Shown here in pieces: positions 50,366 to 59,319 of a stretch of 64,000 nt of DNA. The position numbers and the translations under genes are program-made. Under the pieces are notes generated by a model, which saw only the letters and a program-made list of their open reading frames with translations, searched no databases and was not told the DNA's origin. The stretch is from an uncultured Alphaproteobacteria bacterium (lineage in GTDB: Bacteria; Pseudomonadota; Alphaproteobacteria; JALCBB01): the NCBI GenBank assembly GCA_958267355.1, contig OY279575.1, positions 229,726-293,725 on the forward strand, read 5' to 3'. Positions within the stretch are counted from its first letter, which is position 1. Each line of letters starts with the position of its first letter.

Positions 50366-51526
50366 TCAGTCTTTACGCCACTCTACCTGCGAGAGTTCTG
50401 TAACTGTGGCACAGCCAAGCTGCATCATTACATTGGTTAGCTCGTCGGTTAGGATAGAAACGGTTTGCTTTCCGCCTGTGCGTCCCAGTGCGCCGACTCC
50501 CATCAGGAAAGCCCGCCCGAGCAGAACAAAGTCTGCTCCGACTGCAAGGGCTCGTGCAATATCAAGCCCACTGCGTACACCGCTATCTAGAAAGACTTTT
50601 GTGTCTGCTCCTACGGCGGCTTTAATCTCAGGAAGCACTTCCATCGTCGCAGGAGCTCCATCAAGCTGCCGCCCACCATGGTTAGAAACCTGCACTCCAT
50701 CTACCCCGACAGCGACGGCACGGCTTGCGTCTTCAGGATGTAAAACTCCTTTCAAGACCAGCGCACCTTTCCACAAGGCGCGAATTTCTTCTAAGTAGTC
50801 CCACGACAGCGTGCCGCTCAAATTGTCGTTGGTGAATTGCAACATCTGGCGCATTTGCTGATCGTTAGCGTATTTCTCTAGTACCTTGAAGCGCGGCTGA
50901 CCTGCGAGCAAAGTCTCAAAAGACCACCGCGGACTCCGTGCCAAGTGGTACAAAGTGCGCGGGGTTATTTTTGGCGGCACGGACAATCCTGCTTTGATCT
51001 GTCGCTCACGACGACTCATAATCGGCACATCTGCGGTGACGAGCAAAACTTTAAAGCCTGCATTCCAAGCGCGGTCTAGCAGGTCTTGGCGCATTGTCAG
51101 GTCGCGAGGTGAATAGAGCTGAAACCAGCCCATATCCCCTGTGATCTTGCCCACCACTTCAGGACTTTCCGTGGCGACTGTGCTGAGTCCGTAGGGGATA
51201 CGGCACTGGCTTGCTGTCTGCGCCAAGATCACTTCTGCCTTTGGCCACATCAGGCTGGACAAACCCACAGGCGCAATCCCAAACGGAGCTGCATACTCAG
51301 TACCGAACAGCGTGGTCTGTAAGTTGGGCGTGAGCTTTCCCTTTAGAAACTTGGGCGTGAGGGTAATTTGCTGAAAAGCGGAGCGATTGCGAGCCAAGCA
51401 TTCTTCGGCGGCGGTTCCGCTATCTAGGTATTCCCATGCGAAGTGCGGCATCCGCCGCCGCGCCTGTGCCTTTAAGTCGGATATAGAAAGAAGATGCTTT
51501 TTCAACGAAAAGTGTCCTTCCATCAA
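50366..51526 (-). CDS. FMN-dependent alpha-hydroxyacid dehydrogenase (LldD family)
   Basis: Oxidises an L-2-hydroxyacid with FMN. Family marks: FAWEYLDSGTAAEECLARN, APVGLSSLMWPKAEVILA, GWFQLYSPRD, LLVTADVPIMSRRERQIKAG, VLKGVLHPEDA, the catalytic His in VQVSNHGGRQLDGAPA, and FMN-phosphate binding DSGVRSGLDIARALAVGADFVLLGRAF. 386 residues. Its start overlaps the GntR gene stop (ATGA), so both form one minus-strand unit. Substrate is unknown; context suggests a sugar acid. Confidence 0.92.
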   Translation of the reverse strand: MMEGHFSLKKHLLSISDLKAQARRRMPHFAWEYLDSGTAAEECLARNRSAFQQITLTPKFLKGKLTPNLQTTLFGTEYAAPFGIAPVGLSSLMWPKAEVILAQTASQCRIPYGLSTVATESPEVVGKITGDMGWFQLYSPRDLTMRQDLLDRAWNAGFKVLLVTADVPIMSRRERQIKAGLSVPPKITPRTLYHLARSPRWSFETLLAGQPRFKVLEKYANDQQMRQMLQFTNDNLSGTLSWDYLEEIRALWKGALVLKGVLHPEDASRAVAVGVDGVQVSNHGGRQLDGAPATMEVLPEIKAAVGADTKVFLDSGVRSGLDIARALAVGADFVLLGRAFLMGVGALGRTGGKQTVSILTDELTNVMMQLGCATVTELSQVEWRKD

Positions 51527-52176
51527 AGTGCGTCTAGGGTGTGTTGTAGGCCTTTTTCTATGTGCGAGCGCAGGATGGTAGACGCTCTTTCAACGTCGCG
51601 TTCTAGAGCGGCTTCAAAGACTTGTTGGTGTTCGCCGCTGGCTTCTTCTCCGCGGTAGGTTAGGACGAGCATTTGGTAGCGTAGGTATTTGTCGTACAGC
51701 ACGGAGTGCAACGACAGAAGATTTTTTGAGCCGCAAGCCGATATCAGGGCGAGATGGAATTCCCAATCGTAGCGTTTCCAGACTTCTTTTTGGCTTTCGT
51801 CTCCTGCAAGGAGCTTTTGCTCCATCAGGTGGAGCTTGTGGTGGGCGGCGACTAAGTTTCCTTCCCAGTCGGTGTCGCCGTTTTGGACTGACAGGCGCAG
51901 GGCGTGGCACTCCAGCAGGACGCGCAAATTTGCGACTTCAATTAGGTCAGAGTTTGAGACGGGAGTGACGAAAAATCCGCGTTGATCTTTGGCGTCTACG
52001 AAGCCTTCGCTGGCGAGTCGGTTTAGGGTTTCGCGCAAGGTGGACATACTTGCCGCATAGCGGGTGCGTAATCCGTCTAGCTTGAGCTTGGAGCCTGGGG
52101 CAAGGGCTCCGAAGATGATATCGCGCTTGATTTTCTGGTAGGTGGAAGCTCCGACCAGGTTGCGGGAAGTCGCCAT
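51523..52176 (-). CDS. GntR-family (FCD/FadR-type) transcription regulator
   Basis: N-terminal winged helix: TYQKIKRDIIFGALAPGSKLKLDGL and STLRETLNRLASEGFVDAKDQRGFFV; C-terminal FCD ligand domain with RVLLECHALRLSV and WEFHLALISACGSKNLLSLH with metal-binding-type histidines. I used the ATG at 52176; an in-frame TTG at 52248 would add 24 atypical residues. It is divergent from the first Gfo/Idh gene, and probably controls the cluster. Symmetric sites at 52236, 53654 and 61407 are candidate operators. Confidence 0.88.
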   Translation of the reverse strand: MATSRNLVGASTYQKIKRDIIFGALAPGSKLKLDGLRTRYAASMSTLRETLNRLASEGFVDAKDQRGFFVTPVSNSDLIEVANLRVLLECHALRLSVQNGDTDWEGNLVAAHHKLHLMEQKLLAGDESQKEVWKRYDWEFHLALISACGSKNLLSLHSVLYDKYLRYQMLVLTYRGEEASGEHQQVFEAALERDVERASTILRSHIEKGLQHTLDAL

Positions 52177-52235
52177 AAATTTCTGTCTGATTTTTGCTGT
52201 TTCTGTGCGGGTGTGGAGAAAACTAGTCGGAATAT

Positions 52236-52261
52236 GATATTTTTTCAATCAGAAAAATATC
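52236..52261. promoter_or_regulatory. Candidate operator between gntR and the first Gfo/Idh gene
   Basis: GATATTTTT (52236-52244) and AAAAATATC (52253-52261) are perfect inverted arms with 8 bases between. Followed by TGATAAAG. Lies 60 bases upstream of the gntR start. Confidence 0.55.
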
Positions 52262-52317
52262 TGATAAAGAATAATTCGTCATATACAATTGGAATCTCTA
52301 ATAAATTGCTGATACAG

Positions 52318-52389
52318 TGCCTTCAAGGTGTTTATTGCCTTCAAGGTGTTTGGTGCCTTCAAGGTGTTTGGTGCCTTCAAGGTGCTTGC
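52318..52389. repeat. Four 18-bp repeats upstream of the first Gfo/Idh gene
   Basis: GTGCCTTCAAGGTGTTTG occurs four times in tandem with one or two changes. It is a leader or spacer; the open frame through it is not family-like. Confidence 0.92.
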
Positions 52390-52487
52390 AGGGGGCTAGC
52401 GGAGTGCTTGTGCGGTGCGTCAAGCACCCAGCACAAAGCTCCAGCACGGGGAGAGAAAAGTTCTACGGAAATTCTGGGGGAATTCCT

Positions 52488-53591
52488 ATGTCGGCAGATA
52501 CCCGCATTGCGGTGGTGGGTTTTGGATTGATTGGCAGGCGGCATGCTGAAGTGATACGGGGTAATCCTGCGCTTGTGCTTGCCGCCATCGTGGAGACGGA
52601 GCCAGAAGCCCAGCAGGCGGCACGGGAGTTTTCCGTGCCTGTCTATGCCGACTTGGCGGAGATGATCGCCGAGCAAGACCCAGACGGAGTCGTCATTGCC
52701 ACGCCGACGCCGATGCATTTGGCACAGGGCTTGACTTGTATTGAGGCGAAGAAGCCGACTCTGATTGAGAAGCCGATAACGGTAGCGTCAAAAGATGCGC
52801 AGAAGCTCACGGAAGCGGCTCGGCTGGCGAGTGTTCCGTTGTTGATAGGGCATCACCGCCGCCATAACGGAATGGTTAAAGCCGCTCGCGCAGCCATTGA
52901 AAGCGGAGTCATCGGCACGGTTCGGGCTGTGCAGGCGACTTGTTGGTTTTATAAGCCTGATGGGTATTTTGCTGTTGCTCCGTGGCGCACCCGCAAGGGA
53001 GCGGGACCGATTTCGGTCAATCTGGTCCACGATGTAGATCTGCTACGGCACTTCTGCGGAGAAGTTGTGAGCGTCCAAGCCGTAGCTGTGCCTTCACAGC
53101 GGGGATTTGAAAACGAAGACCTAGCCACGGCAATCTTATGCTTTGCCTCGGGAGCCATTGCCAACATTAGCGTTTCCGATAGCATTGTTGCTCCGTGGAG
53201 CTGGGAGCTAACTTCGCGGGAAAATCCTGCGTATCCTGCCACCAGCGAGAGTTGCTACTTAATCGGTGGGTCTAAAGGCGGCTTATCCCTGCCTGACCTG
53301 AAAGTCTGGACTCACGACACATTAGATTGGTGGACTCCCATTTCTGCCCGCTCTTTGACCTGTAGTATGCGCGACCCGCTTGTCACCCAAATGGAACACT
53401 TCGCCCGTGTTATCGCCCGAGAAGAAGCTCCGTTCATTTCAGGGATGGACGGGCTACGCTCGCTGGAAGTGGTGGAAGCTGTGGCTCTATCTTCTTCCAC
53501 GGGGCGTGAAATTCTGATGGAAGACTTGCCAGAAGCCGAATCTGGCAGTTCCAAAGGGGCTGACAAGCCGCCTTTGGCGGTTTCTGCCTAA
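52488..53591 (+). CDS. Gfo/Idh/MocA-family oxidoreductase (1)
   Basis: NAD(P)-dependent sugar or inositol dehydrogenase type. Rossmann start IAVVGFGLIGRRHAEVI, VIATPTPMHL, EKPIT with the conserved Lys, and the C-terminal fold with GPISVNLVHDVDLLRHFCGEV carrying the catalytic His. ATG at 52488 with TGGGGGAA upstream; 367 residues. Heads the plus-strand catabolic cluster. A low-complexity ending (ESGSSKGADK) is present. Substrate unknown. Confidence 0.9.
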   Translation: MSADTRIAVVGFGLIGRRHAEVIRGNPALVLAAIVETEPEAQQAAREFSVPVYADLAEMIAEQDPDGVVIATPTPMHLAQGLTCIEAKKPTLIEKPITVASKDAQKLTEAARLASVPLLIGHHRRHNGMVKAARAAIESGVIGTVRAVQATCWFYKPDGYFAVAPWRTRKGAGPISVNLVHDVDLLRHFCGEVVSVQAVAVPSQRGFENEDLATAILCFASGAIANISVSDSIVAPWSWELTSRENPAYPATSESCYLIGGSKGGLSLPDLKVWTHDTLDWWTPISARSLTCSMRDPLVTQMEHFARVIAREEAPFISGMDGLRSLEVVEAVALSSSTGREILMEDLPEAESGSSKGADKPPLAVSA

Positions 53592-53715
53592 TTTATCTGA
53601 TTTAAATAAAAATTTCTGATGATTTTGAAAATATCTTGCAAATTATATTCTTGGCGATAGTATAGTATCGCTAGTTCAAGCAAACCTAAACATTCAATCC
53701 ACGGGGAGGAATTCC
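53592..53715. promoter_or_regulatory. Promoter region of the TRAP transporter genes
   Basis: AT-rich. TATAGT at 53661-53666 fits a -10 box, with TTGCAA at 53636 as a weak -35 (19-bp spacer). GCGATA GTATAG TATCGC (53654-53671) is an inverted repeat over the -10, and ATTTTGAAAAT at 53622-53632 is another. GGGGAGGA at 53702 is the ribosome site of dctP. Confidence 0.55.
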
Positions 53716-54732
53716 ATGTTGAAACGTACACGCCGTGTGGCTCTAGGAGCCATACTTACAATTGCCGCTCTTGCTGTTGCTGTGAGCTTTGTGTCTCCGA
53801 GCCTTGCCCAGAGCAAACTTAATTTCACTCTGGCGACTTCGGGTTCAGAAACCGACCAGCGTTCGGTGGCGATGCGCGAAGTCTTTGCGCCGATGGTGGC
53901 AGGCTTTGCCGATTACCAGCCTGGCTATAACGGCACGCTGTTTGCCCAAGGCACAGAGCTGGAAGCCATCAGCCGCGGAAACTTAACTATGTCAATTGCT
54001 TCAGCCCAAGAGCTGGCGCAGTTCTTCCCTGAGTTTTCGGTTTTTGGTGGTGGTTATGTTCACCAAGATGCGGCACACCAGGTGCGAGTCTTCAATGACC
54101 CGCTTATGGATCCGTTCAAAAAGAAAGTGGAAGACGAGCTGGGTATCAAGTTGCTGTCGGTTATGTATCTTGGCAGACGGCATGTGAATTTGCGTTTCCC
54201 CCGCTCTGAGCGTGATGTGCAGACTCCAGCGGACTTGGCGGGTGTGAACCTGCGTATGCCCGGCACAGACGCTTGGCAGTTCTTGGGCAAAGCCCTTGGA
54301 GCTTCGCCTACACCTATGGCCTTCAGTGAAGTCTATACCGCGCTTTCCACAGGAGCCGTTGACGGGCAGGACAATCCATTGCCGACAGTGGTTGATGCGA
54401 AGTTCTATGAAGTCACCAAGCAGATTGCGCTTACATCGCACTTGGTTGACCTCAACTACATCGCTTTCTCCAAGGAAGTGTGGGACAGCCTGACCTCCGA
54501 CCAACAGCTGACCGTACAACGCGCCGCAGACGCGGCGGCGGCGTATGGGCGGCTGAAACAGCTGGACAAAGAAAACAGCTTGGCGGACTTTATCCGCAGT
54601 CAAGGCGTGGAGATCTACACGCCTGACCTAGATGCTTTCCGCACCCATGTGCAGGCAGAGTTCATCAACAGTGAATTTGCCTCTGATTGGCCTGCGGGTG
54701 TGCTGGACAAGATCAACGCACTTGGCAATTAA
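53716..54732 (+). CDS. TRAP transporter solute-binding protein DctP
   Basis: Periplasmic ligand-binding subunit with signal peptide (VALGAILTIAALAVAVSFVSPSLAQ). The family pattern is seen in LAGVNLRMPGTDAWQFLGKALGASPTPMAFSEVYTALSTGAVDGQDNPLP, where Arg in LRMP binds a carboxylate in known DctP proteins. This points to an acidic substrate. 338 residues, normal. Followed by dctQ and dctM. The stop codon is in the first unit of a GGCAATTAAGTA repeat. Confidence 0.94.
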   Translation: MLKRTRRVALGAILTIAALAVAVSFVSPSLAQSKLNFTLATSGSETDQRSVAMREVFAPMVAGFADYQPGYNGTLFAQGTELEAISRGNLTMSIASAQELAQFFPEFSVFGGGYVHQDAAHQVRVFNDPLMDPFKKKVEDELGIKLLSVMYLGRRHVNLRFPRSERDVQTPADLAGVNLRMPGTDAWQFLGKALGASPTPMAFSEVYTALSTGAVDGQDNPLPTVVDAKFYEVTKQIALTSHLVDLNYIAFSKEVWDSLTSDQQLTVQRAADAAAAYGRLKQLDKENSLADFIRSQGVEIYTPDLDAFRTHVQAEFINSEFASDWPAGVLDKINALGN

Positions 54733-54815
54733 GTAGGCAATTAAGTTAAGTAGGCAATTAAGCTGGCAATTAATTTGGCGATTAAGTTAGCGATTAAGCT
54801 GGCAGGTCAGCGTTG
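54724..54815. repeat. Post-stop repeat after dctP
   Basis: GGCAATTAAG(TA/CT)-type units recur six times, the first including the dctP stop. They match the last codons of the gene (Gly-Asn-stop). Confidence 0.88.
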
Positions 54816-54880
54816 TAGCGTTTAGCCACTGCCAAGCAAGCTGCTAAGCGACAAGCCAAGCGAATCGTTCGGCGCACTTT

Positions 54881-54925
54881 TGCCAAATCTTGATTTGCCA
54901 AACATTGATTTGCCAAATGTTGATT
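54881..54925. repeat. Three 15-bp repeats before dctQ
   Basis: TGCCAAATCTTGATT, three tandem copies with two changes, in the dctP-dctQ gap. Confidence 0.9.
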
Positions 54926-54975
54926 TGATGGCTCTAGGGGCAGGAAAGTCCGTTTTGTGAGATAATCGCAGAGCT

Positions 54976-55569
54976 ATGGCTTTCCTGCCCCCCATCGTGC
55001 AGACAACTGCCCACAAAGCTTTGAAGTGGCTTACCCACGCCGCTGAGTTTATAGCCGCCACTTTGTTGGCGGCTATGTTTTTAACTTTCCTGTTGCAAAT
55101 CTTCTCGCGTTATTTACTGCAGACTCCCTTCGGTTGGACTCTTGAGCTTTGTCTAATCCTGTGGGTGTGGATTGTCTTCTTCAGCTGTGCCTTTCTGGTA
55201 CGCGAAAAAGACCATGTCACCTTTGATATTCTGTACCTTGCGACACCCCGTAGGGTGCGACAGGTCTTGGCGTTAATTATTTGTGCTGCACTGGTTATCG
55301 GTATGGCTTGGGGATTCCTGCCGACTTGGGATTACATAGACTGGATGAAGCTCCGCAACACGACAACAGTAAAAAATCCCTTTAGCGGAGAAAAAATTCC
55401 TATGCGGACAATTTTCTCCATCTATGCAGTTTTTATGGTGATGGTAATTGTGCGCTATAGCCTGCTGTTCATCCAAGTGGCTCTTAAAGGCCCGCCCGAT
55501 GAAGCCCATCAGCTTGTGGAGCATAACCCGAAGCCTCCCGCCATACAGCAAGGAAAAGAAGTCGTATGA
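54976..55569 (+). CDS. TRAP transporter small membrane subunit DctQ
   Basis: Four membrane segments with the family stretch FSRYLLQTPFGWTLELCLILWVWIVFFSCAFLVREKDHVTFDIL. 197 residues, ATG at 54976. The end overlaps dctM by four bases (ATGA). Confidence 0.92.
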   Translation: MAFLPPIVQTTAHKALKWLTHAAEFIAATLLAAMFLTFLLQIFSRYLLQTPFGWTLELCLILWVWIVFFSCAFLVREKDHVTFDILYLATPRRVRQVLALIICAALVIGMAWGFLPTWDYIDWMKLRNTTTVKNPFSGEKIPMRTIFSIYAVFMVMVIVRYSLLFIQVALKGPPDEAHQLVEHNPKPPAIQQGKEVV

Positions 55570-56861
55570 GTCTAGAACTCACGCTCTTCTTAATCGCATT
55601 GTTTGGCTTGGCGGGTATTGGCACACCTGTTGGCTACTCCATTATGCTTGCCTCCATGATTTACCTCGGAGTCGGCGGGCAGGATATCGCCCTAACAGGA
55701 GAAAAAATCTTACAAGGCTTATACAAAAGCTTCATCTTGCTGGCGGTACCGCTGTTTATCACCGCCGCCAACATTATGAATGCAGGTACGATATCCGATA
55801 GACTTCTGCACTTCTGTATTGCCGTCGTTGGAAGATTCCGTGGCGGCTTGGGCTATGTCAATGTTATGGCATCGCTGATCTTCTCAGGAATGTCAGGTTC
55901 CGCTGTCGCAGACGCCGCAGGGATTGGCAAGATCATCATCGGGATGATGACCAAAGATGGCAGATACGACCGCGGCTACGCCGCCGCCATCACTGCCGCG
56001 TCCGCCACCATTGGCCCGATTATTCCGCCGTCTATTCCGATGGTGATGTACGCTTTGGTGTCAAATGCTTCCATTGGCTCGCTCTTCTTGGCAGGTATCG
56101 TACCAGGACTGCTTATGGGTGCTGTCTTAATGGCGATGAACTTCATGATCTCACGGCGGCGGGACTTCGCTACCGAAGAACCCGTACCCCTGCGTAGGCT
56201 TCCGAGCGTTACGGGGAAGGCTTTCCCCGCCCTGCTTATGCCTGTAATCCTGCTCTACGGTATCTACGGCGGAGTCACCACACCCACCGAAGCCGCCGCT
56301 GTTGCCGCTTTCTATGCACTCCTGCTGGCGACACTGTTCTATCGCGCCCTTACGCCCAAAAGCCTATATAAAATCTTCGTAGAAAGTGCGCGGTCTTCCG
56401 CCGCTGTTGGTGTGGTTATCGGCGGGGCTTTAATTCTCAACTATATCGTCTTGTCAGAAAATATTCCTGCAACTATGTCTGCCGCTTTGACGGGGCTAGA
56501 GATTCATCCGATTATCTTTTTGCTCGGAGTCAATCTTCTAGTACTTCTGCTTGGCTGTGTATTAGATGCAACGACAATTATTCTGGTGATTGTCCCGCTG
56601 TTTATCCCTACCTGCCAAGCCCTTGGAATTGACCTTGTGCATTTCGGAGTCCTTGTTGTAGTCAATTCTATGATCGGGCTAATCACACCCCCCTACGGAG
56701 TCTTGCTCTTCGTCATTAACGCAGTGACAGGAATTCCGCTCAAAGAAATTATTCGCGAAGTCTGGGCATTCCTTGCGGTTTTGCTTTGCGCTTTGCTTGC
56801 ACTGATCTTCCTCCCTGATATGGTGCTGTGGCTACCACGACTCTTCGGCTACCAAGGATAA
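55566..56861 (+). CDS. TRAP transporter large membrane subunit DctM
   Basis: The 431-residue protein has about twelve membrane segments with the DctM motifs GIGTPVGYSIMLASMIYL, ANIMNAGTISDRLLHF, NVMASLIFSGMSGSAVADAAGIG, IGPIIPPSIPMVMYAL and the C-terminal NSMIGLITPPYGVLLFV. It forms the Na+-coupled channel with DctQ. Complete P-Q-M set in this cluster. Confidence 0.95.
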   Translation: MSLELTLFLIALFGLAGIGTPVGYSIMLASMIYLGVGGQDIALTGEKILQGLYKSFILLAVPLFITAANIMNAGTISDRLLHFCIAVVGRFRGGLGYVNVMASLIFSGMSGSAVADAAGIGKIIIGMMTKDGRYDRGYAAAITAASATIGPIIPPSIPMVMYALVSNASIGSLFLAGIVPGLLMGAVLMAMNFMISRRRDFATEEPVPLRRLPSVTGKAFPALLMPVILLYGIYGGVTTPTEAAAVAAFYALLLATLFYRALTPKSLYKIFVESARSSAAVGVVIGGALILNYIVLSENIPATMSAALTGLEIHPIIFLLGVNLLVLLLGCVLDATTIILVIVPLFIPTCQALGIDLVHFGVLVVVNSMIGLITPPYGVLLFVINAVTGIPLKEIIREVWAFLAVLLCALLALIFLPDMVLWLPRLFGYQG

Positions 56862-56907
56862 GCCAGCCACAAGTCCGCCCCTGATTAACGAAGCAATTGA
56901 CACAGCA

Positions 56908-57051
56908 CCTGACAAAGCGATTAACGCAGCACCCGACGAAGTAACTGACACAGTACCTGACAAAGCGATTAACGCAGTACCCGACGAAGTAACTGACACA
57001 GTACCTGACAAAGCGATTGACACAGTACCTAACGAAGCAACTGACCAAAGC
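56908..57051. repeat. 48-bp tandem repeat upstream of the citryl-CoA lyase-like gene
   Basis: Units start (CCTGACAAAGCGATT) at 56908, 56956 and 57004, exactly 48 bases apart. The last, diverged unit runs into the 5' end of the next gene, whose first codons (AAAGCGATTAACGAAGTGAC) match the unit. TAA occurs in frame in the upstream copies. Confidence 0.92.
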
Positions 57052-57895
57052 GATTAACGAAGTGACCGACCAAACACCAGACGCGCAAGCCATACGCCAC
57101 TGGTGGCGTACCGCCATCATTGATATGCGTCCGGGCTATATCGCCTTCCGTGGCACGCCGATTGAAGAGCTGATTGGCACCGTCAGCTTCGCCCAGATGA
57201 TCTGGCTCATGCTCCGCGGAGACCTACCCACAGCCGACCAAGCCGCACTTTTAGACTGCGCACTCGTGGCAGGGGTAGATCACGGACCACAGGCTCCATC
57301 TATAGCGGCAGCACGCATGACAGCCACCTGCGGAGTCGGACTCAACAATGTAATGGCAACAGGCGTAAATATGCTCGGCAATGTCCATGGCGGAGCAGGC
57401 GAACAAGCCGCCGAGCTATACCTAGACATTGCCAAGCGTCTAAAAGCAGGAGACGATATGAACAAAGCCGTGCCAGAAGCCATCGCCGAATGGCGCAAAA
57501 CCTACGGCAAGATCATCTCAGGCTTTGGCCACCGCTTTCACAAACCCCGTGACCCACGGGCTCCGCGTTTGATGGAGCTGGTACGGCAAGCCGCCAAACA
57601 CGGCACCGTATCAGGACACTTCGCCGATATCGCCGAAGCCATTCAGCAAGAAATCGGCACAGAGCGTAAAGCTCCGATTGCTATGAACATTGATGGAGCC
57701 ACCGCCGTTATCTTCTGCGAACTGGGTTTTGCTCCGCCTTTGTCGCGTGGGCTCTTCTGCCTGTCGCGGTCTGTCGGAATACTCGCCCACGGCTGGGAAC
57801 AGATGCAACAAGGCGGAAGAAACAAAGGGCCAATTCCGCCCAACTATCTGCCCGAATACGAGCCACAAGAGACAAACAAGAAAAGCAAAGGGTAG
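57017..57895 (+). CDS. Citrate synthase-fold protein, citryl-CoA lyase type
   Basis: Short citrate synthase-like protein lacking the small N-terminal domain of TCA enzymes. Residues that match the catalytic set: His in NVHGGAGEQ, His in GFGHRFHKPRDPRA and Asp in NIDGATAVIF. Opening conserved part is AIRHWWRTAIIDMRPGYIAFRGTPIEELIG. 292 residues from TTG 57017; GTG 57062 is an alternative just past the repeat. In such families the reaction is cleavage or formation of a citryl- or malyl-CoA-like thioester. In this catabolic cluster its role is unknown. Confidence 0.82.
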   Translation: MTQYLTKQLTKAINEVTDQTPDAQAIRHWWRTAIIDMRPGYIAFRGTPIEELIGTVSFAQMIWLMLRGDLPTADQAALLDCALVAGVDHGPQAPSIAAARMTATCGVGLNNVMATGVNMLGNVHGGAGEQAAELYLDIAKRLKAGDDMNKAVPEAIAEWRKTYGKIISGFGHRFHKPRDPRAPRLMELVRQAAKHGTVSGHFADIAEAIQQEIGTERKAPIAMNIDGATAVIFCELGFAPPLSRGLFCLSRSVGILAHGWEQMQQGGRNKGPIPPNYLPEYEPQETNKKSKG

Positions 57896-57902
57896 GTCAG
57901 CG

Positions 57903-59057
57903 ATGCATGAGTCCGCAAAACCCTTCCGCGTTGGCATAATCGGCACAGGACGTATCAGCGATATCTACTTTCAAACCTTGAATCAATATCCGCAAGTAGA
58001 AATCGCCGTCTGCGGAAGCCTGAACCTAGACGAAAGCCGTGCCAAAGCCAAAGAGCACAAAATATCCCGAGTTGCAGAACCCGAAGCAATCATCGCTGAC
58101 CCTGAGCTTGATTGCATTCTGAACCTGACAATTCCTGCCGCCCACGCGAGCGTTTCCATGGCGGCGTTAGAAGCAGGAAAGCACATCTATTCAGAAAAGC
58201 CTTTGGTTAGCACTCTTGCCGATGCCCAGCCGCTTTTTGACCTAGCCAAGCGTAAAGGATTAACGATTGGTAATGCTCCTGATACTTTTTTGGGGGGCAG
58301 GTGGCAGACAGTGCGCAAGCTATTAGACGCAAACACCATCGGCAGACCAACAGGATGCACTGCCTTTGTTGGTACCCATGGCACCGAACGCCATGTGGCG
58401 AATCCAGACTTTTATTATCAGCCTGGTGGTGGGCCGATGCTAGACCTTGGCCCCTATTATCTATCGGTGATGGTCTTCTGTATGGGAGCGATCATCCGTG
58501 TTGCGGGTATGTCTAACCGAGCCTTTGACAAACGGCAGATAGAATACGGAAGCCGCACAGGCGAGTGGATTGAAGTAGATACAGATACCCATGTTCAAGG
58601 CATGGTACAGTTCGCAAGTGGAGCCATTGGCTCCATCACTATGAGCTTTGATATCTGGGATAGCGAAACGCCGCGTTTTGAAATCTACGGCACCGAAGGC
58701 ACGATTTGTATTCCTGACCCAGACCCTGTCCACGGAGCCAATATTTTTCAAGGCGAAGTTCTATACCGCACCCGTGAAACTTCACGCTGGACTCACAAGC
58801 CCCGTCCGACAGGGCGTGAGCACTGGCAAGTCGCAACCAACAGCCACGGACTCAACCAAGATAGCCGCGGTATCGGCTTAATCGAAATGGCAGATGCAAT
58901 TGCCAAAAAACGCAAACCCCGTTGCTCGGGCGAGCTGGCGTATCATATCCTAGAGGTGATGATGGGAATTCTGGATAATTCTGGTGGGCAGTTCACCGAA
59001 ATCGTTTCGCGTCCGCCTATTCCTGAGCTTTTGCCTGAGCGGTTTCCTGAATCTTGA
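57903..59057 (+). CDS. Gfo/Idh/MocA-family oxidoreductase (2)
   Basis: Rossmann start VGIIGTGRISDIYFQTL, ILNLTIPAAHASVSMAAL, YSEKPLV with conserved Lys, and GGGPMLDLGPYYLSVM in the C-terminal fold. The usual His is replaced by Tyr or lies nearby in this subfamily (GPYYLS). ATG at 57903; the frame upstream to 57690 overlaps the previous gene and is a shadow. 384 residues. Neighbours suggest sugar oxidation. Confidence 0.9.
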   Translation: MHESAKPFRVGIIGTGRISDIYFQTLNQYPQVEIAVCGSLNLDESRAKAKEHKISRVAEPEAIIADPELDCILNLTIPAAHASVSMAALEAGKHIYSEKPLVSTLADAQPLFDLAKRKGLTIGNAPDTFLGGRWQTVRKLLDANTIGRPTGCTAFVGTHGTERHVANPDFYYQPGGGPMLDLGPYYLSVMVFCMGAIIRVAGMSNRAFDKRQIEYGSRTGEWIEVDTDTHVQGMVQFASGAIGSITMSFDIWDSETPRFEIYGTEGTICIPDPDPVHGANIFQGEVLYRTRETSRWTHKPRPTGREHWQVATNSHGLNQDSRGIGLIEMADAIAKKRKPRCSGELAYHILEVMMGILDNSGGQFTEIVSRPPIPELLPERFPES

Positions 59058-59319
59058 ATCTGAGCCTTAAGGCAAAACCAGAGAGCAAACCCTGCAATCC
59101 GAAACCTGCAACGCAAAGCCTTAACGCCAAGCCCAAGCTATATCCCTAAACCCGCAACCCACAAGCCAAGCCTTAACGCCAAGCCCAAGCTATATCCCTA
59201 AACCCGAACCCCACAAGCCAAGCCTTAACGCCAAGCCCAAGCTATATCCCTAAACCTTAACCCCACAAGCCAAGCCTTAACGCCACACACAACCCGAAAC
59301 CAAAAGCACAAGTACAGCC
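59058..59319. repeat. 52-bp tandem repeat between Gfo/Idh (2) and the small unknown gene
   Basis: Unit start AAGCCTTAACGCC at 59116, 59168, 59220 and 59272: three full 52-bp units and a partial. Copies are near identical (AAGCTATATCCCTAAACC conserved). No gene, no spacers, so not a CRISPR. Confidence 0.95.

Noticed and set aside
52317-52487. Extended N-terminus of Gfo/Idh (1)
   Set aside because: It translates an 18-bp repeat; ATG 52488 has a good ribosome site and a proper Rossmann start.
57690-57902. Extended N-terminus of Gfo/Idh (2)
   Set aside because: It overlaps the citryl-CoA lyase-like gene in another frame and is not family-like.
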